A stretch of 64,000 bases of DNA from Pseudovirgaria hyperparasitica. Its lineage: Eukaryota; Ascomycota; Dothideomycetes; Acrospermales; Acrospermaceae. Shown piece by piece: positions 51,600-64,000 of the stretch (position 1 is the first letter of the stretch; every line of letters starts with the position of its first letter). The notes below the pieces were generated by a model, which worked only from the letters and a program-made list of their open reading frames with translations, did no database searches and had not been told where the DNA came from. Where the stretch lies: contig NW_022985571.1 in NCBI RefSeq assembly GCF_010093815.1, positions 27,286 to 91,285 of the forward strand, written 5' to 3'. Position numbers and translations under genes: made by a program.

Positions 51600-52950
51600 T
51601 TCTAGTCCCTTATTAGGTACTAGGGAGTATATATATCTATATACTTATTCCTCGGAGACGCGACTATCCTCACGCGGCAGCGGCTTTAACTATACCTTTT
51701 AGTCGTCCTATCATCTTCAGGATAATCTACTATCCCGCCTAACTACCTTCCGGAGGGGAGGTTAGGGGTATTATAAAGGAAGGGCTCGTAGTAGGTATTA
51801 TATTCTATAACTATCTCGCGCCTCTTACTTTTATCGTGCGAATATATTCTATAACCTATTTACGTTTTATACACGTTAACGACTATAATAGATATTTTCC
51901 GTCGTAGTTTAAATACTATACTATATCCCTATTTCTTAGTCCGTCTCCTCGCGGTTTATAAGGGCACTTCTAGATAGTATAGTCCCCACGGTACTATCCG
52001 TACTTAGTCTTCTATAAGTACCTTTATATAGTGTGTCTATACCCTTAATAGTTAAAGTACTATATTATTATCTATACCCTATTCTATAGCTCGGCTATAA
52101 GAAGCTCTCCTTCTATTAGGAATCCCTCCTATATAATATGTTATATAAGGGCGGGGTCTCGGAGCTCTATAATTATAGTAGAGTGTTTTTTTACCGTCGT
52201 CTTAATCGCCTATAGGTTCTTCTACCACGCTTTCACGATCTTAATCCCTAGGTATTTTCGCGTGTTAGATTATTCTATACGCGTAATATTCTCCGCTCCG
52301 ATAGCCTATCCCTATATAGGTACTACGTGTACTATAATCGGGTATATAGCTACCCTAATAGACGCGCTAGGGAAGATACTACCTATCATGTTCGGATCTC
52401 GCGAGATGTTTTACTATGTAGTATTTATTATAGTAGTAAGTACTACTCTACCTAGTATAACTTTAGTAGCTACGACGCTTAACTATATTCCTTTCTATTT
52501 ATTAATCTTATTTATAATTTCCTTTAGGGATACCTATTAGACCTACGCTAGCGTGTTCTTATCCTAGATTACGATATATATACCATATACTCTATCTATA
52601 GTTCTAGTAGTCCTTAGTATAGTAGCTCCGGGTGTTACTATAATCTAAGCCTATATATTAGGGCGCTTATCTTAGGATAGCTCTTCCTAGATTCTCCGTA
52701 GACTAGCTTCTATTTAGTCGAGCCTACTACTAGGTTCCTCTCATAGCGACTTTCTTTCTTCCTCTATAATTCCTCTTAGGTTCTAGATAAGGTCCCGGAA
52801 TATATAAAGAAGGGTCTTCTTTCCCTTCTTAGCGTCCCTCTCTATATATATTATCTAGTATTCGATTTTATCTAGGAGGGTCTCCCCTCTTAGGGTCCCC
52901 TCGGTCTAGGTTATCTATAGCGCTTCGTACCCTTAGTTAGTTCCTATATT
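51600..52950 (-). pseudogene. LINE copy 3 ORF1 (zinc-knuckle RNA-binding protein), RIP-degraded
   Basis: It is collinear with ORF1 of copy 2. The knuckle region is at about 51940-52060. The first knuckle retains G-Y-R-H, where copy 2 has Tyr for this His, but its Cys residues are partly lost. The limits are estimated from copy 2. Confidence 0.6.
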
Positions 52951-53063
52951 TTAGATAGGTATCTAGCTATCTATATTAATGTCGCTATATAGTCGTTTCT
53001 ACTATACTAGTAGGGGTATATCCGGCGTCTACTAGGGTATTATAATACCTAAGGCCGCCATAG

Positions 53064-53094
53064 TTATTAGTTAAGGGCAGCCCTTAACTAATAA
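53064..53094. repeat. 31-bp palindrome near the 5' end of LINE copy 3
   Basis: Arms of 15 bp (TTATTAGTTAAGGGC and its complement) around a single A. Counterparts are at 3372-3402 in copy 1 and, less perfect, at 7003-7033 in copy 2. Confidence 0.9.
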
Positions 53095-53331
53095 AAGGGG
53101 GTTAGCGTGTTAGCGTTTATTGGATATAGTCTATACTCGTGTTATTAAAGAGTCTTTAAGCGTATATATATAGTGTCTCTATACGTTAGTATTATCGCGT
53201 ATTATACGCTATACGTACGTACGTGTGTCGGAGGTTATTATACTCGGTATACTCTATTGTTTAATGTATATAAATCGCTGTTTTGCCCCGAATTAACCAG
53301 TTTGGTCCGTTGGGGTGTGAGAAGTTTTTTT

Positions 53332-56300
53332 CTATACTACTAACTATATTATAAAGGTACTTAGAGTATATAAAGAAGTAAACTTAAAGTCTAAAATACT
53401 TATAATAGCTAAAGTATAGAATAAGTTTAATCTAAGATTTAGAGTAAGTATAGAGAAGCCTAGATTAAATATAGATCTAGATACCTTTTATAAATAGCTT
53501 AAATAGAAGTTATAGATCTAGCGGGAACTCTATAAGTAGAGTAAGTTTAACTATTTCTATTCTAGTAAAGTATTATAAGACTAGTATCTATTAAACTACT
53601 ATTCTTAGAAAGAAAAAGAAGTTAGAAATAATAACTACTTTTATAGAAACCGCGGAATATAATATACTAGTAGTAGTAGATAAGAGAACTACCCTAATAA
53701 GTACTAGATAATAAAAGAAAGTAAGAAAATAATCTAAGTTATATCTTCTTAGATAAATAAGTAAAGATCTAGTAAAGAGTATAGTTAAAACTAATATTAA
53801 GGAAGAGACTATTAACTATATAATATAAACTATTAACTATATAAAGGGAATAGTAAGTATTAGCTAAAGAGCTTTAAAAAGATAATAATAACTTCTATAT
53901 AAGTTAAGAGATAACTATATATAAAGCCGTAATATATCTATTATAATATAGTATCTATAGAATTTCTTAACTAAGAAGGTTTATAGAATAAGAAAGACTT
54001 ACTAGATAAAGATATAGATAGATAAGCTTAAGAGTAAGCTAAGAAAAGCTAGTTAGATAAGAAATCTTATAAGAAGTTAGCTAGAGTTTTCTTTATAAGA
54101 ACTAAGGGAGTTAAGACTCTATTATTACTATTACTTAAGAAACTATAAAGAAGTAGAAGAATAGTAGTAAAAAACTATTATATCTATAGATAAAAGTATC
54201 CTTCTAATAATAAGCTATATTAGTATATTATAGAAAAGTATCTAAAGAAGCTAGTAGATTATATATATATATAGTAGACGAGTTTCTATTATCTCTACTA
54301 GTACTATAAATTATTAAGAGTACTATAAAGTAGATAGAAACTAAAGACTATTACTTTTATTATTAGAACTATATTATAATAAATATAATACTAAATAGTA
54401 CTATAGAGCTAGAATTAATTATTATAGATACTAGAGTAAAGCTAAGTCTTATTAATAGAAACTAGCTAGCTATAGTACTACTAGATTATAAAAAGCATAT
54501 TATAAAACTTATATATCTAACTATAGTTATAGATATTAGTAATAAGGTTTATAATAGTAATAAGTCTATTAAAATAACTCTAATAGTATCTACTAACTTA
54601 GAAGAAACTAATATTATAGTTACTATTAAGTATAAAGTATATATTATTAAAAACCTAGTACTAAAACTACTAATAGATATAGATACTATTAGTCTAGAAG
54701 AAATAGATATTAAAGTTTAAAACTATATAATTACCTTTCTATATAGCTAAAATATAGTAGCTTCTATTAGTATCTATCTAAGATATAAGAGATAGTTAAA
54801 TATTATAGTAAGAGTATAATACTTAGTATCTATTAAGTCTAATTTAAGAGGTATAGTTCTTATATATATATATATAACCTCTCTAATAATTATAATATAC
54901 TTTTTAAACCTATAAAAGAGTATCTCTTAGCTACTAGAAAATAGTAAGCTATAATTTATATAGTAGTTATTAACTCTAGTAGTAGAGAAATTATAATTAA
55001 GAATAACGGAAATAAGACGCTTATAATTCTAAGGAATATAGTACTTAGTAAAATCTATAAACTAGATATTATAGAATACTACTAAATCTCTAATACTTAT
55101 ATAGACCTTACTACTCTTTCTCCCTTAGAAGCTATAAATATTAATTCTAAGCTTAAGACTTATCTTCTAAATAGAATAATACTCTATAGTAGAGAAGAGA
55201 AGACTATAAAATATAAAGAACTTATTAAAGAGTTTATAGAGTTATAGTAAGATAAAAAATCTATTATAAACTCTAGGGAAGTAAAGCTTATTCTTATAGA
55301 GGACTAATAAGAACTTAAGAAGTTATATACTAGAGTATATAATATTAGCCCTTAGAACTATAAAGTAATTAATAAAACCTTTAATAGACTTTATAATAAT
55401 AATAAAATAGATTAGAGTAAAAAGTCTATATAATTTAACTTTCTAGTTTTTATTATCTAGAGAGAGGTCTATAATCTAAAGATAAATAGACTAATATAGA
55501 AACTATATATAGTAATTAATATTAGAGGCCTTAATATAATTACCGTTAAAGATTTCTATCTATTAATAAGAATAGATAATATACTCTAGGCTAGCTAAGA
55601 TTACTACTATATTATAATAATAGATACTATAAGTATATTCTACTAATAGTTAGTAAGAGAAAAAGATTATAAGTATTTTATAGTAAATATCTATAGAGGT
55701 TAAGAATATCTAAAAGTTCTTACTATAGACCATATTAATTTAGTCTAGTATATATAATAGAAACTAAATAATCTTCTATAAGAGTTTCTATAGATAAAAG
55801 TCTATATAGATAATATAGTAGTTTTCTCTAAGATATTTAAAGAGTATATTTATTATTTATAGTAGCTATAGAGTATACTATTAGACTTTAATATATCTCT
55901 TACTATAACTAAGATATTTATTAGATATCTAAGTACTATAATCCTTACAAAGAGAGTTAACGCCTTTAGACTATCTTTAAAGATAGAATAAATTATAGCT
56001 CTAAAAGATATATAGTTTCTAAAAGATACTATAGTACTTAAAGAATATCTAGAAATAGCGGGATATCTATAAGACTAGTTACTATACTATATATAGTTAG
56101 TCTTACCGCTACTAAAAGCTAGTACTAAGCTCTTCTACTATATCTCTTATAAAAAGACTTAGTAAAAAGTATAGACCTTAAAAAGGCTAGTTCTATAAAC
56201 TAAAGCGCTTATTAAATTATTTTAGATAATATAAGAACTATAGAATAATCTAATCTTCTATTATTACTATAAGCTATTAAGATATATATTTCTAGATATT

Positions 56301-58560
56301 AATACTTTAAAAGAGTATAGCTTTAGAGTCTTTATATACTATATTTATAGAGACCTAGATCTAGTAATATTATTAGTTCTAGTTAATAATCTAGTTAATT
56401 CTAATAAGACTAATCTTAATCTACTTAACTCTCTAAGAATATTATAGCTATACTAGGTAGAATTATTTCTAAGGGGAGTAATTTAGCTAATCTTATTTCT
56501 TAGTAAAGCTATTATAGTAACTAAATAAAACTATTAGTCTATAGAACTTAAAATAGTAGATCTAGTTTAGTTAGTAACTAAGCTTTAATATTTTATTAAA
56601 TTATTAGTATAGTTTATTATATTTATAGACTATACTATAATAATAGCTATTACTTATTAGATAAAGCTCTCTAGTATAGCTACGGACTATAAGAATATCT
56701 ATTTTATTTAAGTAGTATAATATCTATTATAATATAAGCTTAATATCTAATACTAGTCTAGTAGAAACTATATTATACTAGACGCTCTTAGTAGACTTAT
56801 AAGTATAGCGCTAGCCGTAGAAGATAATATACTAGATAAGATTATATAGACTTTTATAATTAGTAGTAATAAAGAGATAATTACTAAATTTATCTATGTC
56901 TATTACGTAGTCTTAATTAAAATAGTAGATAAATTTAAGAATTATCTATAAAAAGCTTATAAAGAAGATAAGACTTAGAATAAAGTATATAAAGTACTAA
57001 TTAAAGAAGATACTCTCTAATAAGAAGATAAGACTATACTAATATATATTAACTTCTCTAAAGGCGAATTACTACTAAAAGAGAAATTATAACTACTAGA
57101 TAGGCTAAAGTTCTTTATAAAAGATAGTATAATTTATAATATTAATTATAGTAATAATTATAAGAGATTATATATTCTATATTCTCTTCTAGACGAGATC
57201 TTTAATATACTATATAATTATAATTTCTATTAAGAAGAGAATAGACTATATAAGAGAGTATCTACGTTCTTTTATATATACTACCTTTTAAAAGAGATTA
57301 AAGTCTATATTAAATTTTATAAGTAATATAATAAGATAGAAATCTCTTAATAATAGCTATATAGAAGTTTTACTTCTATTATAACTTAGTATATACTATT
57401 TAGAACTATATATCTTAATCTTATTACTACTCTATCTAAAATAGTAATAGATTATAATACTCTAGTATCTATTATCTATAAAGCTATAAAAAGAATACTA
57501 GTTATTCTAGAATATACTAACTAGAGTACTAAAGAATAGACTAGTCTAATTCTACTAAACCTCGTTAAATATAATTAGAGAATTCTAGCTAAAATTATTT
57601 TAGATAGAGATATAAGATAGCTCTTAGTCTTCTAGTAAAAGGTCTTTACTATACTAGAAGTTAAATTTATAATATATACTATATATTATCTATAAATAGA
57701 TAGGTAGATAGAGAGAACGAACTAATCTATAGAGATTAGAATTTACTTTATAGTTACTAAGAATTCTAATAAAGATTAGAATATCTACTTACTATTTCTA
57801 TAAGGCTTTATAAATAATACTATAAATAAAACTACTAGTATATCTCTAAATAAGTAACTATATAGTTTTAAAGTTAAAGATAGTATAGATATACTATATA
57901 AATTACCTTCTAAAGATTATAAATTACTCTACTTAAAGAATAGAGAAATAGCTACTAAAGCTACTAGCTTTATAGCGGTTATAATAAAGTACTACTATAA
58001 TAAAAAAATATAAGCCTCTTTATCTAAAACCCGAAGCTAAAGTCTATCTATAACTCTACTATAGTTACTATATCTATAGATACGTAAATAGAAAGTTTAA
58101 TATTTAGAGAACTAGTCTATTTAAGATTTTAAGATATATTAGAAATAATATATATAAACTTAATCTACTAGAAAGTATAAAAATTTATTCTATAGTATCG
58201 GTTAGCTAGCTAGTACTATATTTACCTAGTATAGATCTATTTAGATATAACTATAGTACTAATAAACTATCTAGTATCTTTACTAAAGATAATCTAGATA
58301 AATATCTATCTTATAAGATTAAAAAGTTTCTTAACTAATACTAGAATTAAAGTATAAAGAAAAGATAGTACCTAGTTAAATAGAAGAGCTAGAGTCTAAT
58401 TTATAACTAATAGTATAATAAAGAAGACCTTAGAGATATCCATGAACTTTAAGAGGAATTTAATATAATATATCTAACCTTAAAAATAGAGATAAGAAAC
58501 TATAAGAGAGAATCTAGATAAAAGGAATTTATAGTCTTAAGTACTAAGAGACGTTTCTTA
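53332..58560 (+). mobile_element. Gypsy element F (fossil), third family, 5' end missing
   Basis: It begins within gag-like sequence directly after LINE copy 3. Order on the plus strand: gag to about 54300, protease-like region from about 54400, RT with its core near 55800, RNase H near 56600, integrase from about 57100, and a chromodomain-like end near 58360. This order and the chromodomain place it among chromoviral Gypsy elements. It is not the same family as A-C or D-E. No LTR was recognised on either side. It is RIP-saturated, broken in very many places, and old. Confidence 0.7.
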
Positions 58561-60501
58561 TATAGTATTAAAATTCTAGCTTAGATTAGAAACTAAAATG
58601 TTCTAACCTAAGATAGATAGAATTCTAAATTATTATTAATAATATATATATATTCCTTCTTTTATAGTTACCCTTTAGAAGTATAAGCGTCTATTAAAGT
58701 ATTATATCTAATATTAGATATATTATAAATCTAAAAAATATACTATACTAAAACCGTATCTATATATAAGACTATTTCTATAATTATATTCCCTAAATAT
58801 TTATAATACTAGTAAGTAAGATAATATAATAGTCTAAGAAGAACGGAATCTATAAAGAAAGGCGTAGTAATATTATTTATTACTATATATCTATAAGCTT
58901 AAACGAATTCTTAATATATAGTAGTACGAATTCTATAAGAACGGTAGAGTATTCTTATAGTACTATATCTATATAGATTAATACTCGGATTAGAGAACGC
59001 CTTTCTTACTATATAATATCTTAATTAATTATTAAGTATATAATATAGACTACTATCTAGTATCTATTAAGAGGAATATATTACTATATATAATACTAAT
59101 AACGGAGGTAATACTATTTAGTAGTTATAAATAATTATTACTATACTTACTACTATTAGTTCTCTTAATAAGATAATTCTAGTACTAGTAAATATAATCC
59201 TAGTAAAGAGAAGAGTTTACTCTACTATTAAAGAAAGGTAGTAATAGTAATATTACGCTCGCGAATACTCTTACTACTAAGCTTAGTTTATCTTCTACTT
59301 ACTTATCCTTAACTTAACGTATAACTTATCTCTCTATTCTCTATCTTAATCTTATAGTCTTATAGAGACTCTAGCTTAATAAGTTTTATCTATAATCTTA
59401 AATAACTATTAATTCCTTCTTACTCTTATATCTATAGTAAATAAAGATAGTATAGAGTAAAGATAATAAAGCTAAAGTTACCTTAGATAATAAAAACGCC
59501 TTAACTCTACTAAAACTAGTTACTAAGAGAGGTTATAAATAAAAGCTAAAAGGAAATAAAGGTAATAGAGGTTATTTAGTAAGTAAAATTAATAAAGAAA
59601 AGATTATAAAGAGTAAGAAGTTATGAATTAAGAAGTCTACCGCCTTAAAATATAATATAGTTTCTATTATAACTTAAGTAGTATATAGAAAGTACCCTTA
59701 TATAAAAGAAGTAATAAGTAGTATTATTAGAACTATATAATTAGAAACCTTTCTATTCTATAAAGTATATATTAGAATTAATATAGAATAAAAAGAAAGC
59801 TTTAATAGTAGATATAATAAACGAAAACTAGTCTATAATTATTCTACCTTAGAAATTATAGTTAAAGGCCTCTGATTTATAATACTAACTTATAGTATCT
59901 ACCTTTCTAATAAGTATAAACTCGAGATTTATATAGTATTAGTATTCTATAGAAAACTTAATAATATCTTTTACTAGAAGAATATTATAAATAGATTTAT
60001 AGTATTATTTTAAGTATTAAAGACTTAGTCTTTAAAGAAAGTATTACCTTTTATAATAAAGAAAGGTAACAATTTCTATATTCTACTATAAAAGTTAGAC
60101 CCTCTCTATAAAGATAGATACTTATACTATAATAATAAAGGAAAGTTAGTTATAGTTAATAGAAAGTTCTACTATCTTATTATTAGTTAGTATATACTCT
60201 ATAAGAAGTAACTAATTCTTACTAATACTAATATTAAGAATTCTATCTAGTAGAACCCTTCTCTTCTAAAGTATAGGGTTTATTATTTAAATATAGAGGT
60301 ATTATAAATAGTATTATATAAGCTTTATTAGATTAACCTTCTATATAGAGAAGATAAGAGAGTTATATAAAATCTAAAAGGGCTAACTATACTATCTAAT
60401 ATTACTATACTATATTATATTATAATTAAGAAGAAAAATAAGCTTAAGATCTTAAGGAAGGGTAAATAAAAGGCGTATAATAAGTATAGTATAAGGTATA
60501 A
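58561..60501. other. Unidentified RIP-mutated tract
   Basis: TA-rich DNA between the end of F and the tail of LINE copy 4. It may include the 3' UTR and LTR of F, but no repeat end is recognisable. Short Lys-rich coding-like stretches occur around 59450-60480 on the plus strand without a nameable motif. Confidence 0.35.
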
Positions 60502-63500
60502 TAATAATAATAATATTATATAACTAGATAGAGTAGTCTACTCTATAGATATATATCTTCTCTAGTCTAAGCTATTATATAAGAAGAAACCTCTATAAGA
60601 GAAAAAACTCCCTTCTCTCTATAACTATATCTTATTAAGTCTTTATATTATCTTAAGTATATAGCTATAAAAAATATCTATAGACCTATAATCTATAGTA
60701 TTATTATTTTATTCTTAGATAGTATATATAGAGTATAAGGGTTATTAGTTAAGGGTTAATCTTAACTAATAATTAGAGTTCTTCTAGGGTTCTTCTAGCG
60801 TATACTAGAGTCTATCTAGTATATATCTAGTTTCTTCTAATATATATATCTAGGTCTATTAGTATTAAGGGAGTAGAAGATATATAAGTATCTATCTAGT
60901 AATCTTCTTAGAGTACTTATTAAGCTAGTATATAATATTAGAGGTTCTTATTATATAGATAAGTAATTATCTTTATATATAGAGGTCTAGATATATTATA
61001 AGATAATATTATATTATATCTCTCTAGCTATATATTTTATACTATAGAGATATATCTAGAATACCCCTCTAGTATAGATAATATAGAAGTTCTATAGCTT
61101 CCGTTTAGACTTAGAGAAGGATAGATATCTAGACTTTTATAAGCTCTTTATATATCTATTTACTTAGTGTCTTCTATAGTTCTTAAATCTACTCTAGATA
61201 TCTTTTCTATTAGAATATCTAATAGATTTAGAGAGCTTCTCTCTATTTATTCTAGATCTATAACTATATAGTCTATATAAGCTTCTAAGGGTTCTACTAG
61301 TCTAGAGAGATATCTAGATTATCTTTAGTCTCTTATATAATCTAACTTAGGTCTATCTCTATTAGATACTTATACTATATATAAGTCTAGTCTATATATA
61401 GAAGTACTTAATAGTAGATACTAACTTATATATATAGTATAGTAAAAGTATATTCTATATATTCTATATATTTTTATACTTATTATTTAGTAAAGTATAT
61501 TACCCTCTACATCTAATAGAAGTTCTATGTACTTATTATATTTATCTTATATTATAATAATACTATATTAGTACCTTTATATATACTAGATATAAGATAG
61601 AGTATATAGTTCTATATAGACTTAAGTTTTATTTATCTAGCTTATATAAGGGCTATATACTAGTACTTATATCTATATATAAAGACGGGTCTTACTATAG
61701 AGATATATAGCTAGTACGCCTTATTCTAGGTAGTTCTCTATATAGAGACTATAATCTAGTATATAGTAGCTTCTACTCTAAGAGCTCTAGATATAGTATA
61801 TATAACTTATAGTCTCTATTTAAGCTTATTATTAATTATAATACCTAGTATATATATACTCTATATTAGTAGCTTAGTAAAAGTATCTATTCTAGAATAT
61901 TACTCTCCCTTCTTAGTAGTCTATCTTCTATAGTAGTTAATAAAGTATATAAGTTAGTATTTCTTAGAGGCAAACTTTACTCTATGGCGCTTTATCTACT
62001 AGATATATCTCTTATAGTCTTATTTAAGGCGTTTATATATTAAACTAGTATTATTATTAATAGCTAGAAGATATATATTATTAGCGTATTCTACTACCTC
62101 TATATATTATATTCTCTATAGAAGGTCTATAGTAAAGAAGAGAAAGAGGATTAGGGAGATAGTACTTCCTTATAGAATACTATATATTATCTTCTTATAT
62201 TTACTTTAATATCTAGGGATATATATCTAGGTAATTCTTTTAGTAAGAAAGAACTATATAAACTTTATAATCTATTTAGATATATATCTCTTCTATAGAT
62301 TATTAATAAGTCTTATATAGTTTATCTTATTAAATACGCTAGCTATATTAAGAGAGAGTAGTATTACTATATATCTCTACTTATATATAGTCTAGATAAC
62401 TTTAAGAATATATTAAATAGTAGTAATTAGAGAGCTTCTAGTCTTTACCTTCTAGTTTACTAGAAGAAGATTATATTTCTATACTATAATACTTATCTTC
62501 TTTATAATTATAGTCTTAAGTATCTTACTAAGATAGAAGAGAAGAGTAATTAGTCTCTATTCTTTTAGAGAGTTAGAATTCTTCTCTACCTTTAGAAGTA
62601 TAATAGTATAGATAGTCTAGAAACTTTAGAGATAGTATCTATTCTTAGTATATATCTAGAAGATAAGACTAATAAGTAGTAGGGTTATCTATATAGTATA
62701 TTTAAGGCATCTATTTAGTATTCTATCTAGTCTAGATACTTTATTATTTAGAAGTACTTTAATAGTATTAAGTATATCCCCTTCTATAATCTCTATAGAG
62801 ATATTAACTATATCTAGATATATAGTATTATTAATATTAGATAGATCTACTAGCTCTAGAGAGAGAAATATAACTTTATAGAGAATCTCTATCTTTTCTA
62901 GACTTATAGTATATGTTCTTTTCTAGTATATTAGAGGAGGTATTAGTAGTAGTAGCGTTAGCGCGTCCGCGCTCTTAGTCTACTTTACTATATACTATAG
63001 CTCTATAGCTTATTATATATATTTATTAGTAATTATATACTAGTATTTATATTATTTATTATAGAGGGTTCTATTATAAGATTAGACTATCTCTTTCTAT
63101 TTCTTCTATACCTTAGCTATCTAGATATAGTATATATATATATGGTCTCTAGGCTTCCCGTCTACTTTTATATATTTAAGGTATATCTCTTATATCTAGA
63201 GACTTATATATTTAGTATAGTATATATTTATCTCTTAAGTCTTAGAAGGCTTAAAGAAGAACTTATATAGCTCTATCTATAGCTAGACTATTAGATATAT
63301 CGACTATAGAAGAATCTAGAATTACTAATCCTAGGTCCTCTCTATATTTCTTCTAGTTAGTATCTTTTTAGAGCTATCTTCTCTATTATTTATTAGATAT
63401 AGCTATATCTATTATAGTCTCTATATAATTATAGTTAGAGTTTATCTATATCTTACTTAGGCGGTAGTATTATACTCTATAGCTTATATATTCTATAGTA

Positions 63501-64000
63501 AGAGTAAGGTTAAGTATAGATCCCTTCTTATTCTATTTATATTTTCTCTATATAATTTATCTAACTAGTATAAGAAGATATAGAAGGTTATAGTACCTTA
63601 TATATAGTTCCCTTACTCTAAGCTCTTCTCTAGTAACTATTAGATCTCTCTACTATCTATAGTAGAGATTAAAGTTACCTAGAAGGATATATTATTCTAG
63701 TACTATAATACTCTCTAGTATAGTATCTAGTATAAGTAATTCTCTCTAGTTATAGATATTATAGATATAGAGGGGTCCTATATTTATCTAGAGATATAGT
63801 ATTATTTAGAGATTATTCTATTCTATATAGAACTACTTAGAGAGTAGGATTAATTTATATATATAGAATAGAACTCTTCTATCTAGACTTAGAGAATAGA
63901 TAGTATATTACTCTAGGTATATTATTAGTTTATTAGTTTAGTAGTATTTATATAGCTTCTAGATAGCTATTATTATAGTATCTATCTCTTTAAGAAGTAT
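60502..64000 (-). mobile_element. LINE copy 4 (Tad-like), 3' two thirds, runs off the window
   Basis: Starts with (AAT)n and is collinear with copy 3 on the same strand: the palindromic motif is at 60742-60772, the RT motif A region is near 62318-62355 and the endonuclease motif is near 63665-63690. Motif A reads S-L-N-I-A and the endonuclease motif G-N-F-N, so key Asp residues have become Asn by G-to-A change. RIP is much heavier than in copies 2 and 3. The 5' third lies beyond the window. Confidence 0.83.

Larger units (their letters stand above)
48050..53331 (-). mobile_element. LINE copy 3, full length, Tad-like
   Basis: About 5.28 kb, the same family and length as copy 2 but on the minus strand: the (AAT)n tail is at the left end and the 5' end, with a run of seven T, is at the right. 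A perfect 31-bp palindrome lies about 237 bp from each end (48287-48317 and 53064-53094). RIP is moderate, and the first 5' bases (rc of 53290-53325) keep CpA and TpG. The left flank is Gypsy E and the right flank is Gypsy F, with no target duplication between them. Confidence 0.86.

Noticed and set aside
52262-52540. Plus-strand 92-codon frame in LINE copy 3
   Set aside because: Antisense to ORF1 of a minus-strand LINE. Its hydrophobic look comes from Ile/Thr/Tyr codons typical of TA-rich DNA.
53332-58560. Continuation of Gypsy E after the LINE insertion
   Set aside because: The sequence right of 53331 does not match element D downstream of the point where E stops, and its RT region belongs to a different Gypsy family.

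Overview
The window looks like AT-rich, repeat-packed heterochromatin of a filamentous ascomycete (Pezizomycotina). The evidence is a short-intron gene with GT-AG splice sites, chromodomain-type Gypsy retrotransposons, a Tad-like LINE, and the signature of repeat-induced point mutation (RIP). Nearly all CpA/TpG in the repeats has become TpA, so former Gln codons read TAG/TAA, His reads Tyr, and runs of TA/TAG/CTA dominate. I cannot name the species.

Layout. 1-295: LINE/SINE tail debris. About 296-2960: an island of normal composition holding the only host gene I can support, a two-exon gene (1075-2714, +) for a SWIM zinc-finger protein with a 16-fold Asp-Glu-His repeat. From about 2960 to the end: nested transposable elements. 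In order these are LINE copy 1 (3129-3569), cut by Gypsy copy A (from 3570), itself cut by a full-length LINE copy 2 (6759-12045). Then come an unidentified repeat (13019-15774), a SINE copy (15775-16611), a LINE fragment (16612-17920) and a second unidentified tract (17921-22267). Gypsy copy B follows (22268-46648 in pieces). It is the host of Gypsy D (22677-30784), Gypsy C (32380-39763), a tRNA-derived SINE (40480-42414, containing an assembly gap), a 140-bp solo LTR (45162-45301) and Gypsy E (from 46649). LINE copy 3 (48050-53331, -) separates E from a third Gypsy family, F (53332 to about 58560). After an unidentified tract, LINE copy 4 (-) starts at 60502 and runs out of the window.

How the parts relate. 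A, B and C are one Gypsy family (228-bp LTRs). D and E are a second family (238-242-bp LTRs). The nesting is clean: C in B has target duplication GAGAT, D in B has GCTTT, the solo LTR in B has AGAAC, and the SINE and LINE 2 have 15-bp duplications. The SINE and LINE share their 3' tail, including an (ATT)n end, which suggests the LINE machinery moved the SINE. RIP comes in two grades: A, B, E, F, LINE 1, LINE 4 and the LINE fragment are almost saturated, while C, D, LINE 2, LINE 3 and the gap-side SINE keep many CpG sites and so arrived later or were hit fewer times.

The most unusual features are these: gene-like blocks on the opposite strand between pol and the 3' LTR in both the C and D Gypsy families; a 31-bp palindrome about 240 bp from each end of LINE copy 3; the tRNA-like SINE head followed directly by a T5 run; and a scaffold gap whose two sides repeat the same 985 bp, almost certainly an unmerged contig overlap.
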